Assembly (NCBI GenBank): GCA_902363595.1
Contig: CABJAP010000003.1
Coordinates: 248,001 to 312,000 of the forward strand
Source: Clostridia bacterium
GTDB taxonomy: Bacteria > Bacillota > Clostridia > Peptostreptococcales > Anaerovoracaceae
DNA length: 64,000 nucleotides
Direction: 5' to 3'
Numbering within the stretch: position 1 is the stretch's first letter; the number at the start of each line of letters is the position of its first letter. Under the pieces are notes generated by a model. The model was not told the origin of the DNA. It ran no database searches and saw nothing but the letters and a program-made list of their open reading frames with translations. Made by a program: the position numbers and the translations under genes. Below, piece by piece: positions 8,763 through 17,287 of this stretch.

Positions 8763-9089
8763 CAATACTCTCTCAAATTCTGATTTTATCGCCCCATACA
8801 AATTATTTCGTAAACAATCGGCGTCAGGACAGAGGAAAAAGCAGACTACATTTAGAATGTATCTGCCCATTCCTCTGGACTGCACACCGATTTTTACCAA
8901 TTGAACCAAATCGCGTCAGGTTATCCAAGATACTATGGAATTTCAATGTGTTTTCTCTTCCCTGATTTTATCAAAAATAATCGGTTTTGAAAATCTGTAA
9001 ATTCTTTTACAGACACTTTTGTGGATTGATAGCACGACAAATAGACCTTCCTGGTCAGAAGGCTTTCCAGACATATTTAATTGTATTTT
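8763..9089. other. Non-coding edge of the IS91-like insertion
   Basis: No gene. It includes the left 18-bp outward-facing repeat (8897-8914) and the sequence downstream of the IS91-type transposase stop, which should hold the terminal site of that element. Confidence 0.5.
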
Positions 9090-9554
9090 CTACCCCGTAA
9101 GGGAATAGGAACCACGGAGTCTGAAGGATGAGAGCTTTCCACCACATACTTCACATTTACAGATATCTTTTTTATACAGAATCAGAAGCTTTTCGGCAAC
9201 TGTCTTATTTCTTAACTGAGAGAGATATTGCATACTGTTTAAAAGCTTTCTGCATAAATCCATTTTCTCTTTTTTGCTTCGGCAGGAAAGAATACCATAG
9301 TGCCGAATACGTACAAACCCTTTAGGGAGCACATGCATAAGAAACATACGTAGGAATTCTGTCCCTTTCACAGTGTAAGGAATCATTTTTCCACCATTTT
9401 TGTAGTCCTTGGCAAGATAAGTGACTGTTTCGGATGTCATACTGATAATCCGGCTATTGCTGATGGCAATCCGATGTGTGTATCTGCCCAGATATTTAAT
9501 CACCGAGTTTGCACCATTAAAGGCTTCTTTGGTATATACAACCCATTCCCTTGC
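9090..9554 (-). pseudogene. IS91-family transposase, C-terminal part
   Basis: This piece begins REWVVYTKEAFNGANSVIKY and contains YLGRYTHRIAISNSRI, the paired-tyrosine signature of IS91-type (Y2) single-strand transposases. It ends with a zinc-binding CEVCGGKL segment. The N-terminal part with the HxH motif is at 14894-15589. Removing 9555-14893 joins the two in frame as ELLDTLYAREWVVYTKE. The domain holding the metal-binding histidines and the catalytic tyrosines are thus on different sides of the intron. Confidence 0.9.
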
Positions 9555-10156
9555 GCGCGACACGAGGTCGCGTAATTAAACTGTTCGGCATTGACCGAAC
9601 CTGTTATTCCATTAACAGTAGCCTATCGTCACCGAAGCGGCTGGCAACGGTCGTGAGGCAGCATGACGAGAAAAGGTAGCCCTCCCGAAAGGGTCAAGCC
9701 GAAGCCGTGAGGCAGAGGCGAAAAGCTGGAAGCAACATCCGGCTGGGGAGCTTGGCTTGTGTAGTATGGTGAATGTAGGTAAATCGCTAATAAACGTCGT
9801 TAGTGGGAACCAGGCTAAAGTTGCTGATAAGCCTGAACCAAAAGGTGTGCAGTCGGATGTTCCCCTGTAAGCTGGGAACACATGGACAGACAAGACTGCC
9901 GGCGGATAGGCCGCACCTAACCTACACGGTTGATTACGTGAAACGTGGTAAGCCCGCGCTTTCTCCGATATTCGGAAAGCTGACCGCAAGGAAAGCCGAT
10001 AGAAACGCGGGTAAGGAACGCTGGAAAAAGCGAATGCCGACCTTGTAATGAGGACGGATAGGGATTGAAACAGTATCTCACGCGAAAGCGGGCCAACTTC
10101 CAGCAGGTCTATCTTTACGAGAGAATTTACAGAACTTTTGAGAGGAGGAATCACAA
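9555..10156 (+). ncRNA. Group II intron RNA, 5' domains
   Basis: A structured, GC-richer stretch with many short inverted repeats upstream of the reverse transcriptase start at 10157. It corresponds to domains I-III and the start of domain IV. I cannot assign EBS/IBS pairs by eye. Confidence 0.7.
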
Positions 10157-10531
10157 ATGAACAGGAAACTGTGTGCGCCTGCTGACAAGGCACAAAGCTG
10201 GGAAACCATTAATTGGAAGAAAGCGGAGGCCTATGTTAAGAAGCTGCAAATGCGTATCGTAAAGGCTCAAAAAGACGGTCATTACAATAAGGTGAAATCC
10301 CTTCAATGGCTGTTGACACATTCTTTCTATGCCAAAGCATTGGCTGTGAAGCGTGTGACAAGTAACAAAGGTAAAAATACCGCTGGCGTAGACCATGAAC
10401 TATGGAAAACACCAAGAGGCAAATTCGAGGCGATTGATAAACTCAAACGTCGGGGCTATCAACCCCAACCTCTCAGGCGGGTGTATATCCCGAAGAAAAA
10501 CGGGAAAATGCGCCCACTGAGTATTCCCACG
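10157..10531 (+). pseudogene. ltrA: Group II intron reverse transcriptase, N-terminal part
   Basis: The start codon at 10157 follows GAGGAGG. The piece carries the RT-0/RT-1 region (SNKGKNTAGVDHELW, YQPQPLRRVYIPKKNGKMRP) and breaks off after PLSIPT, where a serine-recombinase element is inserted. The continuation TMTDRAMQTLYKF lies at 13488. The gene is disrupted, so the intron should be immobile unless the inner element excises precisely or a protein acts in trans. Confidence 0.9.
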
Positions 10532-10617
10532 GTGACTTCATACTGCACACCTCCCAACGATGTTTTGGAATGCTGCCTCCAGTTAGCGTGAAGGCAGCTG
10601 GTTTATTGGAAAAAGTA

Positions 10618-12658
10618 TCATGTGTAAAGTGCTTTTATGGATTCCAGATTGGAATCATCAATCAGGATTTCCCAGGGCCATCCCTGATGCTGCTTCCTTG
10701 CAGGAATCTTACCTGCAGAAATACCGTAGTAGACCTTTCCGGTGGAGATACCCAGCAGGGTGGCGGCTTCCGCCACGGAGATTCCCGTGCGGTTTCTTTG
10801 ATAGGGTCCAGGGATATCGTGTTTATAACGAATCCATCGGACTCCGGCATATGTGAATGCTTTTCCTTCCGTAGTAGTCAGGCCCTCCTGATTTAACTGA
10901 TCCGCGATCTCGAAATCGCTCATGACTGCTGCTAATTCCCGGATCCTGGAAACAGTACTGTCTGTGTGCTTTCTACGGTCGCCATAGGGAAGGTTCTTTT
11001 TTAAAGAAAGCTGTTCGCATTTTCCACTGCGGAACCGGATGCCGATTGAAAAATCAGGACATCGTTTTTCTTCCAGGACAGTGATATCGTCGATCAGGAT
11101 GCGGACGATACGTTTCTTTTCTTTCGGCGTAGAAGTTGGTGCATTCCAGATTTTCGGGATCTTTTGTGCGAGATTCAGGATGTCCTGTTCTTCTTTTTCG
11201 GAAGGGACCCAGGCTTTTTTTGAATTGTATATGGCATAATCCTGTTTTGCTTGTTCCAGTTCTTTGAGCTTCTGGTTCCAGTTGGATTCCAGGGAGCGGA
11301 CAACCAGCCTGTTTTCCGGGTCTGCGAGCATAAACTGCCGCTCTGCGCGGTCAGCTTCATACTGTGCGCGTTCGATAGAGAGGAGCCATTGTTTATCTGA
11401 CATCCTGTTTGCGTCATTGATGCTGTGCATGACTTTCAGGGAGATCTCCAGTTCTGAAGGCTTCATGATGGCGAGGATTTTTTCGGAGACTGCCTGGTCA
11501 AGGGCTTCAGCGGGGACGGAGGAGCAGGTTGCTTTATTGCCATGCTCCCAGCGGCCAATGCATTCGTATAAAGGACGTATGCCGCCAGTCCCCGTGTAAC
11601 GGACAGTCATACGGCGGCCGCATTTCCCGCAGATCAGGACTCCCGTAAGGAGGGCGGCTCCTTCACGAGCGGGGCCGCATCGTTCCGTGTTCGTACGGTT
11701 AGAGCCAAGGCGTTTCTGGTTTTCCTCGAATTCCTCCCAGGAGATATAGGCCTGGTGATGCCCGGGGAGAAATACTTTCCAGTCTTCTTTATCAGGAAGA
11801 CGGACGGGATGGTGTTCGAAATGCCCATCGGAATCAATGGTTTTATTGTCACGGTAGCGCCCATACACATACGCCCCGGCATAAGCAGGATTGTGGATGA
11901 CACCAAGGACGCGGCTGTGGGTCAGCGTTCCCCATGTGAGCTTTCCGTCCCAGGCGCCTCCGTAAGCGCGTTTGGGAAAAGAAAGATTGTTTTCTGCGAA
12001 ATACCGGACAACGCCGTAAGCGCTTCCAGAAGTACGAAAGGCCCGGAACAGGGTGGAGAGGGCATGCTGCACTTCTTCATCGGGATCCATGATGGTTTTG
12101 CCATCAGGGTCATAAATATAGCCAACAGGAAGTGGGAAACGCAGTTCTCCCCCTAGAAGCGGCGTTTTCTTTCCCACCGATCATACGGGCATGAAGGAAA
12201 TGAAGTTCCGCTTCGCCCATGGTACCTTTCAGGCCGATCAGAAGCCTGTCATTAAAATCGGACATATCGTAGATACCGTCCTCGTCGATCACAAGGGTGC
12301 CGAACAGTCCACAAAGCTCAAGGAGCTTCATGAGGTCGGCTGATGACCGGGCAAGGCGTGATATCTCCAATCCGAACACTGCGCCGACTTCGCCCAGTGA
12401 TACGCTTGTCACGAGCTGGGCAAAGCCTGGGCGTTTGGATCGTCCGGACCCGGATATGCCGAGATCCCCGTCGATCACGCGGATGTGTTCTTCCGGCCAG
12501 CCAAGCGATAATGCTCTTTCTTGAAGGGCGTACTGTCTCTGCGTGCTCTCCTGGTTGAACCGTACCTGGGCCATGGTTGACTGGCGGACATAGACCAGGG
12601 CTTCCCGGTTCAGGTGTTCCGCCCGGACTTTGGACGGAACTGATAGGTTCTGCTTCAT
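10618..12658 (-). pseudogene. Serine recombinase of the nested element, one-base frameshift
   Basis: The start at 12658 has GGAGG. The N-terminal part has the resolvase motifs LVYVRQSTMAQ (catalytic serine) and GLEISRLARSSAD. The frame then shifts at a run of five C on the plus strand (12149-12153; G on the coding strand); with four, the protein reads RGELRFPLPVGYIYD in one frame. The downstream part has a recombinase domain, a zinc ribbon (CGKCGRRMTVRY), a coiled coil and, unusually, a C-terminal HTH (VAEAATLLGISTGKVYYGIS). Full length would be about 680 residues. The change is either inactivation or a homopolymer miscount. Confidence 0.8.
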
Positions 12659-12793
12659 TTTCATCCTCCTTTTCTGCTGAGAAGAAGGAGATGAAAAGGG
12701 CTGAAAGTGCCGATATGAGGTCCTCCGCAAGCCGGGAGTCGTTACCGGTCAGATACATGAGAGTTGTTTCCATTATGGCCTCCTCCTTTCAGG

Positions 12794-13153
12794 CTAAAGG
12801 TCGATCTCTCTGCGCCGGAACAGTTCCAGGTTGATGCCGCTGAGCTCTGTGAGCAGTGCTGTGATATCCTCGTAATCTTTGATGCATTGGGAGACACTGT
12901 CTTTATAAGCTTTGGGGACGGAGTCAAGATGCGTCTTCCCATTGTAATAAGAAGAAAGGTATAAGCTTTTGTGCCCCTCTCCGTTGGCACATCTGCAGTT
13001 AGGCTTGCCGCATTTGATGGATCTGGTGATCAGGGAAGCCCTCATGACGTGGGCCGGGTCCGGCATTGAGTCGAGGATTTCCTGACGGCGGGCTTTGAGA
13101 GTGTCAGTGGTCATGGATTTGTAAGGGTTTCTAATCTTATCAGTATTATTCAT
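12794..13153 (-). CDS. DUF6788-like small zinc-binding protein
   Basis: A 119-residue protein with the signature SITRSIKCGKPNCRCANG-like segment near residue 45 (CxxxxCRC), then GHKSLYLSSYYNGKTH and a helical C-terminus. Such proteins are common partners of serine recombinases and IS elements; their role is unclear, possibly DNA binding. The ATG at 13153 has no ribosome site and lies just 6 bp after a TATAAT box, so the transcript could be leaderless. It precedes the recombinase gene on the same strand. Confidence 0.7.
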   Translation of the reverse strand: MNNTDKIRNPYKSMTTDTLKARRQEILDSMPDPAHVMRASLITRSIKCGKPNCRCANGEGHKSLYLSSYYNGKTHLDSVPKAYKDSVSQCIKDYEDITALLTELSGINLELFRRREIDL

Positions 13154-13155
13154 GA

Positions 13156-13199
13156 TAAGATTATACCACAGGGAGCAGAAAAAGTCTACCCTGTGGTAT
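13156..13199 (-). promoter_or_regulatory. Promoter with perfect 11-bp operator-like inverted repeat
   Basis: ATACCACAGGG (13163-13173) and CCCTGTGGTAT (13189-13199) form a perfect inverted repeat with a 15-bp spacer. On the minus strand the inner arm ends in TATAAT (13161-13156) with TAGACT 17 bp upstream, so the repeat brackets the -35 to -10 spacer. No T-run follows, so it is not a terminator. Confidence 0.6.
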
Positions 13200-13209
13200 T
13201 GGAAAAAGC

Positions 13210-13446
13210 CTATTTATACAGCAGTTCTGCGAGTTCAAGGAGAGATTTTATGGTATCAGCATCAAAATAGCTTTCTGAGAAAACGTTCTGCCCGGTGTCG
13301 GTGACCCAGGACTCAGGGACGGAGAAGACATCATCCCCGGAACGGAGCGAGTAGCGGCGCTGTCCATCTACTTTCCGGGTCTTCAGGATGGGAAAACTCT
13401 GCCCATAGAGGGGATGGTAGGGATGGAGGATCGTTGCTGTTCCCAA
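13210..13446 (-). CDS. DUF5372-like protein
   Basis: The product contains HPYHPLYGQSFPILKTRK and VFSVPESWVTDTG, matching the DUF5372 pattern of short proteins encoded with serine-recombinase elements. The frame is open beyond 13446 into the intron, but no ATG within the element fits; a TTG at 13446 gives a start right before the conserved region (LGTATILHPYHP). It is the first gene of the nested element's minus-strand set. Function unknown. Confidence 0.6.
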   Translation of the reverse strand: MGTATILHPYHPLYGQSFPILKTRKVDGQRRYSLRSGDDVFSVPESWVTDTGQNVFSESYFDADTIKSLLELAELLYK

Positions 13447-13487
13447 ATCCCTGCTGCGATCAAGTGCTTTTTGCTGTTGCCGTGCCA

Positions 13488-14780
13488 ACGATGACAGACC
13501 GTGCCATGCAGACATTATATAAGTTTGCATTGGAACCATTGGCGGAAACTCTGGCAGACCCAAACTCCTACGGCTTTAGAATTGGAAGAAGCACACACGA
13601 TGCCATCGGGCAATGCTTCAACGATTTATGCAGAGCCGGTTCTCCACAATGGATTTTGGAAGGAGATATTAAAGGGTGCTTCGACCACATCAGCCATAAC
13701 TGGCTGTTGGCAAACATTCCAATGGATAAGGAAATGCTCGGGAAATGGCTGAAATGCGGTTTTGTGGAAACCAAAAAACTCTTTCCAACAGAAGAAGGAA
13801 CTCCACAGGGCGGCACAATATCGCCAGTTTTGATGAACATGACCTTAGACGGACTGGAGCGCATTCTGAAAGAGAGATTCCCAATGAGACGGGCGGTGGC
13901 AGGTAAAACTGTCTATGACCAGATTAACTTCGTGCGATATGCCGACGACTTTATCGTTACCGGGAAAAGCCCGGAAACTTTGCGAAACGAGGTTATGCCT
14001 ATCATCAAGGATTTTCTTGCGGAGCGCGGTCTGCAACTCTCAGAGGAAAAAACGGTGATTACGCACATCAGCGACGGCTTTGACTTCCTTGGGCAGAGCA
14101 TTCGGAAATACAACGGAAAATTGCTCATCAAACCATCAAAGAATGCGATAAAATCCTTCCTCAAAAAAGTGCGGGCTATCGTTAGGGAGAACAAAACCGC
14201 TACACAGGACTTGCTCATTTGCAAGCTAAATCCTGTCATTCGCGGTTGGGTCAATTACCACCGCTATGTAGTTTCGGCGGATATTTTTGGATTGGTTGAC
14301 CACAGGATTTTCGAGTGCCTATGGAGGTGGGCTTGCCGCAGACACAAACGGAAAGGCAAGAGATGGATTGCTAATAAATATTGGCATCACATTGATAATC
14401 GGACGTGGACGTTTGCGGCGGAGCCTGCATTTCGCGGTAAGGATTTCGATGAAAAATACCTCAAGCTGGAATACGCGGCAAACACGAAAATTATTCGCTT
14501 CAAGAAAATTGCCGCTGAAGCCAATCCGTTCGATGAGAAATGGACGGGATATTATGAGGAACGTGACGGTGAAAGAATGCTGAACAGCACCAAAGGGCGG
14601 GAAAAACTCGTCAAAATCTGGAACAGCCAGAAAAGGTGCTGCCCTGTCTGCGGAGAAAAAATCACATCTGAAACAGGGTTTAAAACGCATTTCGTCACGG
14701 GAAACAACAGGAAATGGCCTGCTATTATGGTACATCCCTGGTGTCACCGAAATCTGCATGAACCAGGTTACCTGATTTGA
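13488..14780 (+). pseudogene. ltrA: Group II intron reverse transcriptase, C-terminal part
   Basis: This piece carries RT motifs WILEGDIKGCFDHISH, GTPQGGTISPVLMNM and the catalytic RYADDFIVTG, a maturase (domain X) region around RGWVNYHRYVVSADIF, and a C-terminal HNH endonuclease with CPVCGEKI, THFV and WCHRNLH. All core motifs are intact. It is cut from its N-terminus by the nested element, joining at TMTDRAMQ. The upstream residues in this frame (before 13488) belong to the nested element. Confidence 0.9.
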
Positions 14781-14818
14781 GCCGGGTTTCGTTTTACACG
14801 AGGCCTTACGATAGGCTT

Positions 14819-14893
14819 GAGCCGTATGACGGGAAACTGTCACGTACGGTTCTTAGGGGAGGGGCTGGCAGTAATGCCAGTCTCTTACCCGAC
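14819..14893 (+). ncRNA. Group II intron domains V and VI
   Basis: The 34-nt domain V (14819-14852) is the canonical hairpin starting GAGCCGTATGACGGGAAACT and closing with CACGTACGGTTC, with a GAAA tetraloop. Domain VI follows as a GGCTGGCAGTAATGCCAGTC hairpin ending at CCCGAC, the inferred 3' splice site. Confidence 0.9.
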
Positions 14894-15589
14894 ATAAAGC
14901 GTATCTAATAGTTCTTTGAAAGTATAATGATTTTGAAATTTTTGTGATGTTCCAGAGTATTGCAGTTTTCCTGATTCACGAAGCAGTTTGAGTTCTTTCA
15001 GGTAATGTTTCTTAAATACAGCTGACATCACTTTTACTGGAAAGAAAAACTTTTTTCCTTTATCTTTCCAATGATTAGTGGAATCCAGACCACCGCCAAG
15101 AACTATAGTGTGAAGATGGGGATGATAATTCATTCTTGAACCCCAGGTGTGAAGTACACAAATGTATCCGATTCTTGCTCCAAGATGTTTTGGATCAGAA
15201 GATAGTTCAGTCATAGTCAGATGTGCTGCATGATACAGTGCATCATATAAAAGCTTCTGATTCGAATACACTAAAGGATACAGTTCTTCCGGAATTGTAA
15301 ATACGGTATGAAAGTACGGAACATCAAGTACATTTTCCTGCTGTTTATCAATCCACTCATCGACTTCCATACCCTGACACATCGGACAGTGTCTGTTCTT
15401 GCAGGAATTATAATGAATGTACTTCTTGTGACAGGATTCACATTCACTGATATTAGCTCCCATTTCGGCAGTTTTGCATTTGGAGATACATAGTGCTGCC
15501 ATATGCTGTTCGGAAGAAAAAAGATGTGTTTCACTGTATTTCGGAAGGAACTGATGAAAAACATCCTGAATGGTGATTACATTACTCAT
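14894..15589 (-). pseudogene. IS91-family transposase, N-terminal part
   Basis: Starts MSNVITIQDVFHQFLPKY; the ATG overlaps the tyrosine recombinase stop by 8 bp, suggesting translational coupling. A zinc-finger (CESCHKKYIHYNSCKNRHCP) and the HxH motif in NYHPHLHTIVLGGG are the metal-binding elements of the IS91 HUH nuclease. The frame is cut at TLY by the group II intron and continues at 9554. Confidence 0.9.
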
Positions 15590-16469
15590 TAGAATCACCA
15601 TCCTTTTTCTTAGGTTTGCGACCGCGTTTTTTCTTTTGTGGATGATCTAATGGGCTTTTAATTCCCATTACTGTTTTGTTGGAGATATGGATATAAACCT
15701 GTGTCGATTCCAGACAGCGATGTCCAAGCATAGACTGGACATAATTAATGGGAACACCCTGTTCAATCATGTGACTGGCAAAGGAATGACGGAGAGTGTG
15801 AGGATGAACGCTTAATCCTGCATCTTTTCCAACAGCTCGAAGCATAATCTCAACACCACTTACTTTTAGTGGTTCATGAGGTTCATCCAAAGAAACAAAC
15901 AGATAGTCTCTTTTAATAGGGTAACTTCTCCAATACTCTTTTAAGAGTTCAAGTGCCCGGTATGAGAGTATTGTCCAGCGGTCACGATGATTTTTGCTTT
16001 GGGGAACATAAACCTGCATCCTGCTCATGTATATATCTTCAGCCCTAAGCTTCACAAGTTCTCCGACTCTAAGTCCTGATGAATAAAGCAGTGCAATGAT
16101 TGCTTTGTTTCGGATGTGTGAAGCAGTAGCAATCAGAGCTTCCACTTCACTAAGTGAAAGAACTTCTGGAAGACGTGCATCAATTCGCATTCTGGGAACA
16201 ATGTCCTGATCCCAAGGTATATGAAGTACATGTTTATATAGAAATGCGATGGAAGAATTATAAAAGTTACATGTGGAAGCAGATACTCCACTTTTCCTTT
16301 TGAAAAGAATAAATTCTCTGGCATCCTGTAGACAAAGTTCTTCCATAGGTTTATTACCTGTCCATTTCATAAAAGAAGTGATATTTGATATATAAGTTTC
16401 TGCAGTTCTAGAAGAACGGTTACGAATCAGACATTCCTCTTTAAGCTGTTCAAAATATTTTTCGTACAT
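15582..16469 (-). CDS. Tyrosine recombinase of the IS91-like element
   Basis: The 295-residue XerC/D-like protein has an N-terminal SAM-like core-binding domain (residues about 1-90) and the catalytic set: Arg in YSSGLRVGELVKLRAED, HTLRHSFASH, and GHRCLESTQVYIHI with the nucleophile Tyr. It ends in a basic tail KKKRGRKPKKKD. Its stop overlaps the transposase start. In IS91 relatives of Firmicutes this enzyme precedes the Y2 transposase and may resolve the transposition product; that role is inference. Its ribosome site is buried in a hairpin. Confidence 0.92.
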   Translation of the reverse strand: MYEKYFEQLKEECLIRNRSSRTAETYISNITSFMKWTGNKPMEELCLQDAREFILFKRKSGVSASTCNFYNSSIAFLYKHVLHIPWDQDIVPRMRIDARLPEVLSLSEVEALIATASHIRNKAIIALLYSSGLRVGELVKLRAEDIYMSRMQVYVPQSKNHRDRWTILSYRALELLKEYWRSYPIKRDYLFVSLDEPHEPLKVSGVEIMLRAVGKDAGLSVHPHTLRHSFASHMIEQGVPINYVQSMLGHRCLESTQVYIHISNKTVMGIKSPLDHPQKKKRGRKPKKKDGDSNE

Positions 16470-16476
16470 AATAAAT

Positions 16477-16524
16477 CCTCCATGTAAAAGTCAGCAATTC
16501 AAGGTATCACTGCTTACATGGAGG
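16477..16524 (-). promoter_or_regulatory. Hairpin sequestering the recombinase ribosome site
   Basis: CCTCCATGTAA (16477-16487) and TTACATGGAGG (16514-16524) are perfect 11-bp arms with a 26-nt loop. On the minus-strand RNA the second-transcribed arm contains GGAGG, 7 nt before the recombinase ATG. Transcripts entering from outside would fold and mask the site. Confidence 0.75.
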
Positions 16525-16813
16525 TGCATTGGAATAATAAAACCGCTTGCTAAAAGAACGGTTTGGTGTTAATCTTTTCATAGGCAGTGGTAATGTCGAT
16601 CCTGTTTGATTGTTGGTTGTGGTGACTTAACAATACTACTTGTAGGACTTGGTTTCCACTGCTTTTTTATGTAGGAATAGAAAAACTGCGCCACAGCCTT
16701 GGCAGGCCATCGCGCAGCGATTTGGTTCAACTGGAATTTGTCTTACAACAATTTATATATGCATAAAAAGCAATATATTTATGAAAACACCCTAAATCCA
16801 AAATTTACTCAAT
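16525..16813. other. Non-coding right edge of the IS91-like insertion
   Basis: No gene. It should hold the promoter and end of the IS91-like element, the right 18-bp inverted repeat (16717-16734) and about 80 bp of AT-rich sequence after the dfrF-like gene. Confidence 0.5.
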
Positions 16814-17287
16814 TCATTTTTTCCTTACATAAAATGTTCTCGTATATTTCACTTCCTCACCAAGTGTTTCCCCTATCAAAACTTCAAAATCATTGATATC
16901 AAATTCTGGAAAGAATGTATCTCCATCTTCAATATTTAAATCTACTTCTGTGATATACATTTTATCTACTATTTGCAAAGCTTCCTTAAATAGTCCATAT
17001 CCACCAGATATGTATACATCTCGTCCTTTAGCCAATAATAATGCATCTTCTAATGATTTAACTGAAACTAAATTATCTCCTTGATACTCTGTTGTGGTGG
17101 AAACAACAATATTCATTCTATTAGGCAACGGATGACCGATTTCTTCATAAGACTTTCGCCCCATAATAACCACATTACCCGTTGTTAACTCTCTAAATTG
17201 CTTTTGTTCTCCCTTTATTTTCCATGGTATATTACCATTCTTGCCTATAACATTATTCTTTGACCTCGCAACAATCAAACCTATCAT
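16814..17287 (-). CDS. dfrF: Trimethoprim-resistant type dihydrofolate reductase, DfrF-like
   Basis: The product starts MIGLIVARSKNNVIGKNGNI and carries DHFR motifs: PWKIKGEQKQFRELTTG, VVIMGRKSYEEIG, and the glycine pair VYISGGYGLFKEAL. I recognise the sequence as very close to DfrF, known from enterococci and streptococci, which gives trimethoprim resistance by replacing the host enzyme. The end differs: six A at the 3' end (16817-16822 as T on the plus strand) give a stop after YVRKK, whereas five would read on as NELSKFWI. The active site is upstream of this change, so the enzyme may still work. It lies alone beside the IS91-like element. Confidence 0.85.
   Translation of the reverse strand: MIGLIVARSKNNVIGKNGNIPWKIKGEQKQFRELTTGNVVIMGRKSYEEIGHPLPNRMNIVVSTTTEYQGDNLVSVKSLEDALLLAKGRDVYISGGYGLFKEALQIVDKMYITEVDLNIEDGDTFFPEFDINDFEVLIGETLGEEVKYTRTFYVRKK

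Larger units (their letters stand above)
10532..13490 (-). mobile_element. Nested serine-recombinase element, about 3 kb
   Basis: It splits the intron reverse transcriptase between PLSIP and TMTDR. The left junction reads CCCACG-GTGACT and the right CCAACG-ATGACA; the shared ACG (10529-10531 and 13488-13490) allows a clean rejoining to CCCACGATGACA, restoring Pro-Thr-Met-Thr. A 2-bp crossover within ACG fits a serine recombinase. All its genes are on the minus strand: a DUF5372-like gene, a DUF6788-like gene and a frameshifted large recombinase. Confidence 0.85.
9555..14893 (+). mobile_element. Group II intron, inserted antisense in the IS91 transposase
   Basis: The 5' end is GCGCGACACGAGGTCGCG, close to the GUGYG consensus and able to form a hairpin. 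The 3' end carries a canonical domain V (14819-14852) and a domain VI, finishing in CCCGAC. Excision of exactly this interval restores the transposase frame. The intron encodes a reverse transcriptase on the plus strand, opposite to the transposase gene, so splicing of transposase mRNA cannot remove it. Without the nested 2959-bp element the intron would be about 2.4 kb, the usual size. Confidence 0.88.
8897..16734. mobile_element. IS91-like element with tyrosine recombinase, split by a group II intron
   Basis: The coding pair is a tyrosine recombinase (15582-16469) and an IS91-type transposase beginning at 15589, overlapping it by 8 bp. The transposase is interrupted by a group II intron at 9555-14893 and ends at 9090. 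Outward-facing 18-bp inverted repeats with one mismatch mark the outer limits: CCAATTGAACCAAATCGC at 8897-8914 and GCGATTTGGTTCAACTGG at 16717-16734. Classical IS91 lacks terminal inverted repeats, so the exact ends are an inference. The insertion sits between the DinB-like relic and the dfrF-like gene. Confidence 0.7.

Noticed and set aside
9612..10193. Open frame of 193 codons opposite the intron 5' region
   Set aside because: This is the antisense of structured group II intron RNA, a frequent false gene call.
12318..12773. Open frame of 151 codons overlapping the nested recombinase start
   Set aside because: Most of it lies in another frame of the resolvase domain, and the composition is that of a shadow frame; only the first 40 codons could be real.
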